Below, piece after piece: positions 1 through 6,084 of a stretch of 10,439 bases of DNA. Within the stretch, counting starts at the first letter, position 1. Every line of letters begins with the position of its first letter. Position numbers and translations under genes: made by a program. The notes under the pieces were generated by a model that was not told the origin of the DNA, did no database searches, and saw only the letters and a list, made by a program, of their open reading frames with translations. The DNA lies in the NCBI GenBank assembly GCA_900751885.1, contig CAADTH010000021.1, forward strand, positions 1 to 10,439, written 5' to 3'. This stretch comes from Clostridia bacterium. GTDB lineage: Bacteria > Bacillota > Clostridia > UBA1381.

Positions 1-77
1 AAGCTCTTTTTCCTTGTGATTTTCAGCAATCCTGTTGAAGCTGAAAAACTCTACAAAGTGCGTAAATTCAAGGATTT
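1..77. other. Short gene-free left edge, probable chromosomal flank
   Basis: These 77 bases follow the stop codon of the leftward recombinase gene. No start codon with a ribosome binding site and no recognisable protein is present. One frame is open on each strand, but the stretch is too short to judge. An inverted repeat, TTTTCAGC (20-27) and GCTGAAAA (40-47), could form a weak AT-rich hairpin; no T-run follows it on either strand, so it is not a convincing terminator. If the recombinase tail overlaps an attachment site, this stretch would be host DNA downstream of the target gene. Confidence 0.4.
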
Positions 78-1757
78 CTACATATCCTTTCTGTGTAGTG
101 CTACCACAGTCTCGACATGTGTATCACTGTCCAAACTCATTTCCATATCTTCCTCAATAATCGGAAGCTTGAATTTGATGGATTTGAGCCACTGACCGTT
201 TGGCTGTCGTTCCTCATAGATATGGATTTCAGAAATCAGCGATTCCATAATCTGTCGCTTCTCCTGCTCGTCCATGACAGCGTACAGCTTTTCAAAATAA
301 ATCAGCACTTTGTAGATATTGTCAGCAGTGAGTTTTTCTGCTTCTATTGCCATTTTCTTTGCTCTGGCTTCAATCAACAGATTCTCCGTATCCTCTATCT
401 TATCATACATTTTATAAAGGCGATCATCAAGGTCTGCTTTACGCTTGATGTAGTGCTTATCATCTGGGTCAAGGGTATCAATCTCATCAATCAAACGGGA
501 CTTCGTAGCATAGCTCTGACGAAGCTGTTTTTCATAATTGGCAATCTCCTGTTCAATGGCGGATGTATCTATCTTCATATTGATTTTTTGCTGCATCATC
601 GCCGCAAACTTCGGATTGCTGACCAGTTTGATAATAACCTCTGCAACAGCACCGTCCAGCAATTCCTCATTGATTTGCTTCTTGTATTCACACTTATGAC
701 CACGGGTCATAGTGCGGTGTTTGCAGCCATAATAGAAGAAATCCTTATATTTCGTGCCGTCCGGCTTGTGCTTGATGCTTTTGTTGCCGTACATTCCGGC
801 TCCGCAAATAGGACATTTAAGTAATCCGGTCAGCAGGTGTACCTTGTTGTCTTTACCGTTGTTGACCTTTTCATACTTCTTCGCCTGAGCAAGAAGTTTT
901 ACTTGGGCTTCATGCCAGAGTCCTTCTGATACAATGGCTTCATGCAGACCGTCAACTAACAGATAATTTTCCTGCTCCACAAGTCGGTAATCATTGCGAG
1001 TTCCATGTACCTTTTCTGTTCTTCTCCTGCCGTAAGCAATTTTACCACAGTAAACGGGATTTTTCAAAATTCTGCGAATCAGGGCTGCATCAAACAGAGG
1101 ATTTTTTCCATTCTGCCGCTGAATTTTGTTGATACCGTGATTGGCAAGGTATTTCGCAAGTCCGTTAGCTCCTATATCGGTATGCACATACTGGTCAAAG
1201 ATAATGCGGATTGCCTCGGCTTCTTCCTCGTTGATATACAGCATACCTTTTTCCAATTTGTATCCGTAGGGAGCAAAACCACCGTTCCATTTACCCTCAC
1301 GAGCTTTCTGGATTCTGCCTTCCATCGTCTGAACACGGATATTCTCACGCTCAATCTCGGCAACCGCAGAAAGCACGGAAATCATCAGCTTACCGGCATC
1401 TTTGGAAGAATCAATGCCATCCTCCACACAAATCAGATTGACATCGAAATCTTGCATCACCTGTAAGGTAGACAGCACATCTGCCGCATTTCTGCCAAAA
1501 CGTGATAACTTGAACACCAGCACATAGGACACGCCATCTTTACCGGACTTGATATCCTCCATCATGCGGTTAAATTCCAATCTGCCCTCAATGGACTTTC
1601 CCGATTTACCGGCATCCTCATATTCACCGACGATTTCAAAATCGTTGAACTCAGCATAGGCTTTCATTCTTGATTTCTGAGCATCCAAGGAGTAACCGTC
1701 TACCTGAACGGCAGTAGATACTCTCGTATAAATATATACTTTTGTTTTTTCTTTCAT
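78..1757 (-). CDS. Large serine recombinase (integrase/excisionase of the element)
   Basis: A 559-residue site-specific recombinase that would integrate and excise the element. An N-terminal resolvase domain (about 5-150) carries the nucleophile context YTRVS, Ser14, and the SRFGRN motif with Arg86 and Arg89. A 'recombinase' DNA-binding domain (about 160-270) begins at APYGYK. A zinc ribbon follows with Cys315, Cys318, Cys345 and Cys356, then a long charged coiled coil (about 400-475) and a short C-terminal tail. This is the TndX/TnpX-like large serine recombinase layout, and the length is normal for it. The ATG is preceded by GAGGATGG, and the N-terminus fits the family. It lies 55 bp behind the RhuM gene in the same direction. 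The last 13 residues look like the C-terminus of RlmD, which points to overlap with the attachment site. All catalytic residues appear intact, so it is probably functional. Confidence 0.95.
   Translation of the reverse strand: MKEKTKVYIYTRVSTAVQVDGYSLDAQKSRMKAYAEFNDFEIVGEYEDAGKSGKSIEGRLEFNRMMEDIKSGKDGVSYVLVFKLSRFGRNAADVLSTLQVMQDFDVNLICVEDGIDSSKDAGKLMISVLSAVAEIERENIRVQTMEGRIQKAREGKWNGGFAPYGYKLEKGMLYINEEEAEAIRIIFDQYVHTDIGANGLAKYLANHGINKIQRQNGKNPLFDAALIRRILKNPVYCGKIAYGRRRTEKVHGTRNDYRLVEQENYLLVDGLHEAIVSEGLWHEAQVKLLAQAKKYEKVNNGKDNKVHLLTGLLKCPICGAGMYGNKSIKHKPDGTKYKDFFYYGCKHRTMTRGHKCEYKKQINEELLDGAVAEVIIKLVSNPKFAAMMQQKINMKIDTSAIEQEIANYEKQLRQSYATKSRLIDEIDTLDPDDKHYIKRKADLDDRLYKMYDKIEDTENLLIEARAKKMAIEAEKLTADNIYKVLIYFEKLYAVMDEQEKRQIMESLISEIHIYEERQPNGQWLKSIKFKLPIIEEDMEMSLDSDTHVETVVALHRKDM
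96..120. other. Candidate attachment junction (rlmD/rumA 3' end type)
   Basis: The last recombinase codons encode HVETVVALHRKDM; the HVETVV codons run from 119 down to 102. H-x-E-x-V is the conserved C-terminal motif of the RlmD/RumA 23S rRNA uracil methyltransferase, and the 3' end of rumA is an established integration site for serine-recombinase ICEs and IMEs of Gram-positive bacteria. A recombinase gene whose own 3' end reads into its attachment site would explain the match. What is seen is the codon string and its place at the very end of the recombinase gene; the attachment role is inference. No second copy was noticed in the window, so the other end would lie beyond base 10439. Confidence 0.4.
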
Positions 1758-1792
1758 ATCGCCATCCTCATTTGTGCCACAGCCTGTGGCAT
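1754..1792 (-). other. Possible 12-codon leader ORF overlapping the recombinase start
   Basis: A mini-ORF, ATG at 1792-1790, encodes MPQAVAQMRMAI. Its TGA stop overlaps the recombinase ATG in the classic ATGA arrangement. It lies between the RhuM stop and the recombinase start and spans the 17-bp palindrome at 1775-1791. It has only a weak Shine-Dalgarno upstream. It could be a translational coupling leader, or simply chance in a 55-bp spacer. Confidence 0.2.
1775..1791. repeat. Perfect 8+1+8 palindrome in front of the recombinase gene
   Basis: TGCCACAGCCTGTGGCA is a palindrome with 8-bp arms around a single central base. It sits 5 bases upstream of the recombinase ribosome binding site (GAGGATGG at 1763-1770). 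Two readings fit: a dimeric-protein operator controlling the recombinase, or an mRNA hairpin limiting ribosome access. No T-run follows, so a terminator is unlikely. Confidence 0.5.
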
Positions 1793-1812
1793 AATTCAGC
1801 TTTCATCGTCTG

Positions 1813-2820
1813 TTATTTTTTGCCGTCAGTTTTCTGTTCCAACATCTTTATCGAATTTAAATAATCATTTTCCACGTCGCTGAGCGTTCTTGTCTTATAT
1901 TTTCGATATTCTCCAGTCGCTTTATCAACAGCCTGCTTATGAGTAATGCTTCCATTTCCAATTAAAAGCTGCTCTCCACTCATGGTAAGAATGCGATCCA
2001 GATGCTCTGCCCAGTCCTGCATCGTCATTGCCTGTTCACGCTCTGCCTGACGTTCCGCAAAATCCAGATACCCGGATACAAGTTGTCCCATAGCACGAAG
2101 CTCTTTCTCATTCAGATAGTTTTTCGCAACAATCGCTTCTTTGAGTGTCGGCTGATTACCGGCAAAGGTGGTAAGTCCCATGAACTCTTTTTCCGCATCC
2201 GCTCTTGTATAAATCACTTCTGCCGCAGTCTGTCCGTGAATGGCATAATGAATTTTATTCTGAACCTTTTTGAAAAAACGGATAGAGATTTCCGCTTTCG
2301 GGTCGTAGTCAATGCTGGTGGCATAGATTTCAAGCACCTGACGATAAAACACCTTTTCCGATGCACGGATGTCTCTGATTCTTTCAAGCAGTTCCTTGAA
2401 ATATCCACCGCCGCCCAGATTTTTCAATCGTTCATCATCCAAAGCAAAACCTTTTTTCATGTATTCTTTGAGAATGTTAGTTGCCCAGATTCTGAACTGT
2501 GTGCCACGCTTGGATTTTACACGATAGCCGACAGAAATGATAACATCAAGATTATAGTAGTCAACCTGATAGGTTTTTCCATCTGCCGCAGTTGTTGCAA
2601 AATTTGCAACAACTGACTCTCGCTGCAGCTCGCCTTCGGAAAATACATTTTTTATATGTCTTGAAATAGTAGATTTATCTCTCTGGAACAACTCTGCCAT
2701 CTGGTCAATGGATAACCACACGGTATCCTCATCAAATGTGGTTTCAATTTTTGTCAATCCATCTTCTGTTGTGTAAATAATCATATTGGATTTTTGATTC
2801 ATATCATCATAATTGTTCAC
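1813..2820 (-). CDS. RhuM family protein
   Basis: A 335-residue protein of the RhuM ('virulence protein RhuM') family, cytoplasmic by composition with no signal peptide or membrane segment. The N-terminal part (about 34-66) holds a winged-helix-like segment (WLSIDQMAELFQRDKSTISRH). The family-typical block around 92-125 reads LDVIISVGYRVKSKRG followed by QFRIWATNILKEYMKKGF. The rest is mostly helical and charged. RhuM genes are common in genomic islands and near restriction-modification loci; no biochemical activity is established, so I assign none. The start is GTG at 2820-2818, preceded by GAGGTG at a 5-base spacing. It has its own promoter and a hairpin-bearing leader, separating it from the mobilization genes upstream, and is followed by the recombinase 55 bp on. 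It may be cargo or a regulator. Confidence 0.88.
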   Translation of the reverse strand: MNNYDDMNQKSNMIIYTTEDGLTKIETTFDEDTVWLSIDQMAELFQRDKSTISRHIKNVFSEGELQRESVVANFATTAADGKTYQVDYYNLDVIISVGYRVKSKRGTQFRIWATNILKEYMKKGFALDDERLKNLGGGGYFKELLERIRDIRASEKVFYRQVLEIYATSIDYDPKAEISIRFFKKVQNKIHYAIHGQTAAEVIYTRADAEKEFMGLTTFAGNQPTLKEAIVAKNYLNEKELRAMGQLVSGYLDFAERQAEREQAMTMQDWAEHLDRILTMSGEQLLIGNGSITHKQAVDKATGEYRKYKTRTLSDVENDYLNSIKMLEQKTDGKK

Positions 2821-2875
2821 CGGAACACCTCATTTCTAATTGTGCAACGGGGTATTGCGCTTTTATTCTATGTAG

Positions 2876-2910
2876 CTCTATGCGTTGAGAACAGTAGCTC
2901 TCGCATAGAG
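2876..2910 (-). promoter_or_regulatory. Stem-loop in the RhuM leader RNA
   Basis: CTCTATGCG (2876-2884) and CGCATAGAG (2902-2910) form a perfect 9-bp stem with a 17-base loop. The octamer GTAGCTCT occurs twice here, just before and inside the loop, as a direct repeat. The structure lies between the predicted transcription start (about 2926) and the GTG start at 2820, so it would be in the 5' leader. No T-run follows on the minus strand, so it is not a simple terminator. Nothing else is recognised in the 2821-2938 spacer. Confidence 0.5.
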
Positions 2911-2932
2911 TTTGGACACTTATTCCACGACT

Positions 2933-2961
2933 ATTATATCATTGCTTTTCCATCAATTCAA
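2933..2961 (-). promoter_or_regulatory. Sigma-A type promoter for the RhuM-recombinase unit
   Basis: Read leftward, TTGAAT (2961-2956) is followed after exactly 17 bases by a perfect TATAAT (2938-2933). The promoter overlaps the 3' end of the small acidic gene. It predicts a start near 2926 and a leader of about 105 bases before the RhuM GTG codon. It would allow RhuM and probably the recombinase to be transcribed independently of the mobilization genes. Confidence 0.6.
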
Positions 2962-3103
2962 TAGTGTCACTGGGTTCTTCAGATGTGTTTTCTTCCTCCA
3001 AACAAGACGGCGGCTCTGGAAGATTATCAATATCCAGAACCGCCGCATATTTTTCTATTAAATTTGCAAGTAAATCGGCAAAACCATTCCATTTATCTGT
3101 CAA
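2939..3103 (-). CDS. Small acidic protein downstream of the relaxase
   Basis: A 54-residue protein if started at TTG (3103-3101), which has a strong Shine-Dalgarno (AAAGGAG, 7 bases upstream). A GTG start at 3130 would give 63 residues but has a poorer site. The N-terminal half is amphipathic (DKWNGFADLLANLIEKYA) and the C-terminal half is proline- and glutamate-rich (LPEPPSCLEEENTSEEP). It overlaps the 3' end of the relaxase gene by 11 bases, suggesting translational coupling and a joint role in mobilization. I do not recognise a named family with certainty; small proteins of this kind often follow MobV genes in clostridial elements. No catalytic motif is visible. Confidence 0.65.
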   Translation of the reverse strand: MTDKWNGFADLLANLIEKYAAVLDIDNLPEPPSCLEEENTSEEPSDTIELMEKQ

Positions 3104-4361
3104 TAGTGCTCTCCTTTCTTTTTCGTCCACGTTCCTGCGGAATGTCCTGTTTCTCTTTTCCTCTGGTCAAAACGGCATTAAGAAAAGCCCGTACCCTTTC
3201 AGGTGCGAGCTTGACAGCATCCAGATACGGCTGAGCCTGTTCCAGAAGTTTCTCATATCGTTTTTTCCATACCCCAGCATCTTTCTTGGCTGTTTCATAT
3301 TTCTGCTGGTATTTTAATTTCTCCGCTTTTTCAGCAAAGCTGCTGACAGCATAATTTTTGAGAGTACGGCATTCATCGGGTGTCAAGACGATGTTCCCGG
3401 TAAAAGATTTCTTACCCATCGACTCCAGCTCCTGAACCGTCACCGCTATTCCGGTTGCCGCCTTAGTCTGTGCTTGCAGGGATTTAAGCTCCTGCTTTTT
3501 CTTCTCCGCAGCCTGTGTAGTATCGTCAAGCTGTGCTTCTTTCTGGTTCAGTTCCGCCGTCACAGCTTCCAGTCGCTGCTTTTCCTTTGCCACCTTAAAC
3601 TGGGTCACAGTCAGATGTTCCTCGGTGCTGTCACGCTCTCCACGTTCCACATCGGTATATCCGGCAGCTCTCATGTGCTGAAAAAAATCATCCTGTAAAA
3701 CAGAATAGGATTTTCGGAGAACAGGCTTACCATTGACTTGCAGAATTGGTTTTCCATCTTTGTCCACAGCAGGTTTGGACAGCCACTTTTTACTGCGGCT
3801 GACCTGCATAATGGTTTCCTTTACCGTTCCTCTGAGAGCTTCATCCTTGCAGCGTTTCGACCACAAAATCTGTTTCTCCACCACAGGGACATAGACCACA
3901 TGAAGATGATAATGGAACACGTCCTTGCCAAGTGCTTCGGACATCGCCCGGTTAATCTCGTCAGCGTGCATGACTGCCGAGAGGATATACTGTTCACCGC
4001 CAACAATCTCCACAGCGGATTTATAGGCTTCCTCATAAAACTGTCTGGCGTATTCATAACCGCCGTGATTGTCGAAGTACGCAGAGTTCACATCAAAGAC
4101 CATTTCGTTGAAATGGACGGCATCCGCCTTCAGACCTCTGGTGGAAATGATGTTGTCAGCTTTCATCTGCTCAAACATTTCAGCGTAGCTCCCGGTAGGT
4201 TCTTTGAAGTGTACGTTGAGGGAACTTCTTTCCGGGATAATATCTTCGTTACTGTATATTTCTTTTTCACGCTCATTGTGTGCCTGTGCATCTCCGATGT
4301 CATTATCTGTGACATCCATATTTCTTGCACAGGTACGGTCAACTCCGTCATTTCTTGCCAT
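3093..4361 (-). CDS. MobV family relaxase (Pre/Mob plasmid recombination enzyme)
   Basis: A 422-residue relaxase that would nick one strand at the oriT and pilot it to the recipient using another element's transfer pore. The three MobV motifs are present in order: motif I, AHNERE (His28, Asn29, Arg31); the HADE motif (132-135); and the metal-binding histidine triad FHYHLHVVYVPV (His150, His152, His154). Residues about 255-305 form a charged coiled coil; the C-terminus is basic. It starts at ATG with AAAGGAAGG upstream. The candidate nick site lies about 70 bp upstream of the start codon, on the same strand as the gene, as in pMV158-type systems. No coupling protein or type IV secretion genes are seen, so the element is mobilizable rather than self-transmissible on this evidence. 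Confidence 0.93.
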   Translation of the reverse strand: MARNDGVDRTCARNMDVTDNDIGDAQAHNEREKEIYSNEDIIPERSSLNVHFKEPTGSYAEMFEQMKADNIISTRGLKADAVHFNEMVFDVNSAYFDNHGGYEYARQFYEEAYKSAVEIVGGEQYILSAVMHADEINRAMSEALGKDVFHYHLHVVYVPVVEKQILWSKRCKDEALRGTVKETIMQVSRSKKWLSKPAVDKDGKPILQVNGKPVLRKSYSVLQDDFFQHMRAAGYTDVERGERDSTEEHLTVTQFKVAKEKQRLEAVTAELNQKEAQLDDTTQAAEKKKQELKSLQAQTKAATGIAVTVQELESMGKKSFTGNIVLTPDECRTLKNYAVSSFAEKAEKLKYQQKYETAKKDAGVWKKRYEKLLEQAQPYLDAVKLAPERVRAFLNAVLTRGKEKQDIPQERGRKRKESTIDR

Positions 4362-4410
4362 ATTTTTCCTTCCTTTCTTTGGGATTTGCAGACAGGTAGC
4401 TTTGGAAAGG

Positions 4411-4449
4411 CACTTCTGCGGAAGTGTAATAACCCACTATGACACTTTC
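4411..4449 (-). other. Candidate origin of transfer (MobV nick site)
   Basis: Read leftward from 4447, AAGTGT is followed by CATAGTGGGTTATT and then ACACTT (4427-4422): a hairpin with the nick core in its loop. The loop resembles the MobV core TAGTGNG/TTA of pMV158-like plasmids, placing the nick between 4433 (G) and 4432 (T) of the minus strand. The ACACTTC arm can alternatively pair with GAAGTG just downstream (stem CACTTC/GAAGTG at 4411-4426, loop TGCG), giving two mutually exclusive hairpins, again as in pMV158. It sits directly upstream of the relaxase gene. The repeats are seen; the nick assignment is by analogy. Confidence 0.65.
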
Positions 4450-4507
4450 ATCCATACTGGCTGCAAAGTGCCGTGGGCTCTCCCGAGGGGCTCTCCGAGG
4501 GTAATGC

Positions 4508-4523
4508 GGTCGCTGCGGCGACC
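4508..4523. repeat. GC-rich hairpin GGTCGC-TGCG-GCGACC
   Basis: A perfect 6-bp GC-rich stem with a 4-base loop. It lies in the origin-like intergenic region between the relaxase and helicase genes. No T-run follows on either strand. Function unknown; such stable short hairpins can act as single-strand origins or protein-binding structures. Confidence 0.45.
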
Positions 4524-4570
4524 TCTGCCGAACATCAGAAAGTTGTCTGCTCCTCTTTCCAATGTCCGGC

Positions 4571-4607
4571 ACGGACGGCTGCTGTTTTGCGAAACCGCCC
4601 CGTCCGT
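4571..4607. repeat. 8-bp inverted repeat ACGGACGG/CCGTCCGT
   Basis: Perfect arms at 4571-4578 and 4600-4607 enclose a 21-base spacer. The repeat directly abuts a second inverted repeat beginning at 4608, so the two stems would stack or compete if this strand became single-stranded. Confidence 0.45.
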
Positions 4608-4638
4608 TGACAGAAAAAAGACTGACTTTTTCCTGTCA
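4608..4638. repeat. 13-bp inverted repeat with 5-base loop (AT-rich stem)
   Basis: TGACAGAAAAAAG (4608-4620) and CTTTTTCCTGTCA (4626-4638) pair at 12 of 13 positions around the loop ACTGA. It lies about 70 bp past the helicase stop codon in the direction of transcription. It could act as a weak terminator for the replication operon because the stem itself carries an A/T run, but the T-run is inside the stem rather than after it. An origin structure is equally possible. Confidence 0.45.
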
Positions 4639-4690
4639 TTTGGGTACGTCACGAAGGTTTTATACAGGAGTGATTTACGCTCGTACGCTG

Positions 4691-4743
4691 TGTACGTACG
4701 TACCAAAAAATCAATCCCGCCATTCCTCCGGTACGTACGTACA
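4691..4743. repeat. Paired GTACGTACGTAC palindromes around the helicase stop codon
   Basis: TGTACGTACGTACC (4691-4704) and GGTACGTACGTACA (4730-4743) are perfect 14-bp inverted copies separated by 25 bases. Each arm is itself a 12-bp palindrome of GTAC units. The right arm encodes the CTYVP residues near the helicase C-terminus; the left arm lies just past its stop (4711-4713). Further GTAC units occur at 4644 and 4683, giving eight in 100 bp. They could be protein-binding iterons or a cruciform near a replication origin, or a recombination site. Confidence 0.6.
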
Positions 4744-6084
4744 CGGCGAAACGTCGTAAAACCCATTTATATTCGGACGGGCTACGGCTTCAATTCCCAT
4801 GAATCCCCACACCCTGCGCCCGGCAGAGTTTGTGATTTTGTTGGTGTGTTCCAGATTGTAGCGACTTAAATTTGCCACCACACTGTCACTAAAGCTGCGG
4901 GATTTCAGGGGCGGCAGAGAATTTTCCTCACACCACATCCGATAAATTTCGTACAGCTCCTTGGAGCTGATGGAAGCATCCGCTTTCAGCCGGATATAGC
5001 CCTCAGACTCCATGAAGTCGAAAATATTGTTGTTGTCACGCTTGACGGACTCTCGGTTGGTTTTGGTGCGCTCACTTTCCGTGAATTTGAAATTGTTGGC
5101 AACCAGACGCTGCAATCCCTCAAACGCCCAGAGGAAAATGCCCTCCACCTCAGCTTTCATCTTCTGGGCGAGGTCAGGGTCATCCATTCTTCCGGCAGGC
5201 TTTTCCTTTGTGGTCAGCACAAGCTGTCTGCGGTAGAAACCGTCACTTCGGTCATACAATGCCTGTAAATCTCCATTGGAGAAAGCCAGCAGACGGGCGA
5301 ACATCCAGCCCTGATAGCTCTGTTTGCCCTTGCGCTCCAAATCCATTTTCCCTTGAGCTGTCACAATGGATTTCACATAATTGGTCTGGCGCAAGGCTTC
5401 CATTCGCATATCATCATCCACGCATAGGAGGATATGCTCCAGATCGGCACGGGCAAATCGGTTCTCAGAGATTTTACCAATGCTTCCGTCCTTCATGGAA
5501 CTGCCCAGCATTTGCCCCAGCACCGCACCGATTTGGGATTTACCCTCGCCGCCATTGCCCTTAATGACCATCATCCTCTGTCCTTTATTGGAGGGAATCA
5601 GGCAATAGCCGATAAATTCCTGCAAGGTAGGGATGTCCTCCGGGTAAAGCAGACCATTCAGAAAGGAAAGCCACAGCACAGGTTTCGGAGTATCCGGGCG
5701 ATAGAAAACCGGGAGCCTGTTTCTCACAATATCCGGCTTCCCCTCTGTAAAAGTGCCGTCCAGCATGAGCGTACCGTTTGCCAGATGAATCCTGTCCTGC
5801 TCCGGCGGGAAGTCCTCCACATGAGCCGCCAGCTTCATAATCTCAATGATGTTGCTGATTTTGCGGGGAATGTTGTTCACGGCACAATATTTCAATTCTT
5901 CAAAGATTTCGCCACGAAGCGGCAGGTCGTCCGTCACTCGACCATCAGGTGTGAAAAAAGCTCCGTTTGCAAAGATAATCTGACGGGTTCTCAGAAAATC
6001 TTCACAAAACAGAGCTTCATTGATACTCTTGCCGTCAAACCACATCGGCACATTCATCTCAAGCAATTTCCTGTTCTCTGACAT
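4711..6084 (-). CDS. P4/D5-type SF3 helicase (phage/plasmid primase C-terminal family)
   Basis: A 457-residue superfamily 3 replicative helicase that would unwind the element's DNA at its origin. Walker A is IKGNGGEGKS (174-183, Lys182); Walker B is ILLCVDDD (about 218-225); the sensor/motif C segment is ARLLAFSNGD (Asn270); and candidate arginine fingers lie in DRSDGFYRR (279-286). The N-terminal 140 residues resemble the D5_N region preceding such ATPases; a winged-helix-like C-terminus (about 375-430) follows. I chose the ATG at 6084 because AGGAGGT lies 8 bases upstream; a longer frame from 6135 lacks a comparable site. It overlaps the preceding zinc-finger gene by 26 bases, so the two are co-translated. 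No primase catalytic domain is visible. The gene end carries the GTACGTACGTAC repeats. Confidence 0.88.
   Translation of the reverse strand: MSENRKLLEMNVPMWFDGKSINEALFCEDFLRTRQIIFANGAFFTPDGRVTDDLPLRGEIFEELKYCAVNNIPRKISNIIEIMKLAAHVEDFPPEQDRIHLANGTLMLDGTFTEGKPDIVRNRLPVFYRPDTPKPVLWLSFLNGLLYPEDIPTLQEFIGYCLIPSNKGQRMMVIKGNGGEGKSQIGAVLGQMLGSSMKDGSIGKISENRFARADLEHILLCVDDDMRMEALRQTNYVKSIVTAQGKMDLERKGKQSYQGWMFARLLAFSNGDLQALYDRSDGFYRRQLVLTTKEKPAGRMDDPDLAQKMKAEVEGIFLWAFEGLQRLVANNFKFTESERTKTNRESVKRDNNNIFDFMESEGYIRLKADASISSKELYEIYRMWCEENSLPPLKSRSFSDSVVANLSRYNLEHTNKITNSAGRRVWGFMGIEAVARPNINGFYDVSPCTYVPEEWRD

Larger units (their letters stand above)
4362..4710. other. Structured non-coding region between helicase and relaxase genes
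   Basis: This roughly 350-bp stretch has no convincing gene but is dense with dyad symmetry. From left to right it holds the oriT hairpins (4411-4449), a 9-bp direct repeat GGGCTCTCC at 4475-4483 and 4488-4496, a GGTCGC-TGCG-GCGACC hairpin (4508-4523), an 8-bp inverted repeat ACGGACGG/CCGTCCGT (4571-4578, 4600-4607), a 13-bp inverted repeat with one mismatch (4608-4638), and GTAC-rich repeats from 4644 onward. Such a cluster beside a relaxase and a replicative helicase suggests an origin region (transfer, replication, or both). Confidence 0.5.

Noticed and set aside
20..47. Hairpin TTTTCAGC/GCTGAAAA as recombinase terminator
   Set aside because: Stem is AT-rich with a 12-base loop and no T-run follows on the minus strand.
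117..824. Long rightward open frames opposite the recombinase
   Set aside because: They are antisense to a recombinase with all family motifs intact; the translated sequences resemble no protein family.
2841..2860. Short dyad GTGCAA/TTGCGC near the RhuM ribosome binding site
   Set aside because: Only 5 of 6 bases pair; too weak to call a regulatory hairpin on its own.
4437..4766. 109-codon leftward frame between helicase and relaxase genes
   Set aside because: It overlaps the helicase 3' end out of frame, runs through all the inverted repeats, lacks a good ribosome binding site and has no recognisable family; the repeats explain the region better.
4204..4869. 221-codon rightward frame across the relaxase start and origin region
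   Set aside because: It is antisense to the relaxase start and helicase end, has no supporting ribosome binding site, and its composition (Ser/Arg/Phe rich) is that of a shadow frame.
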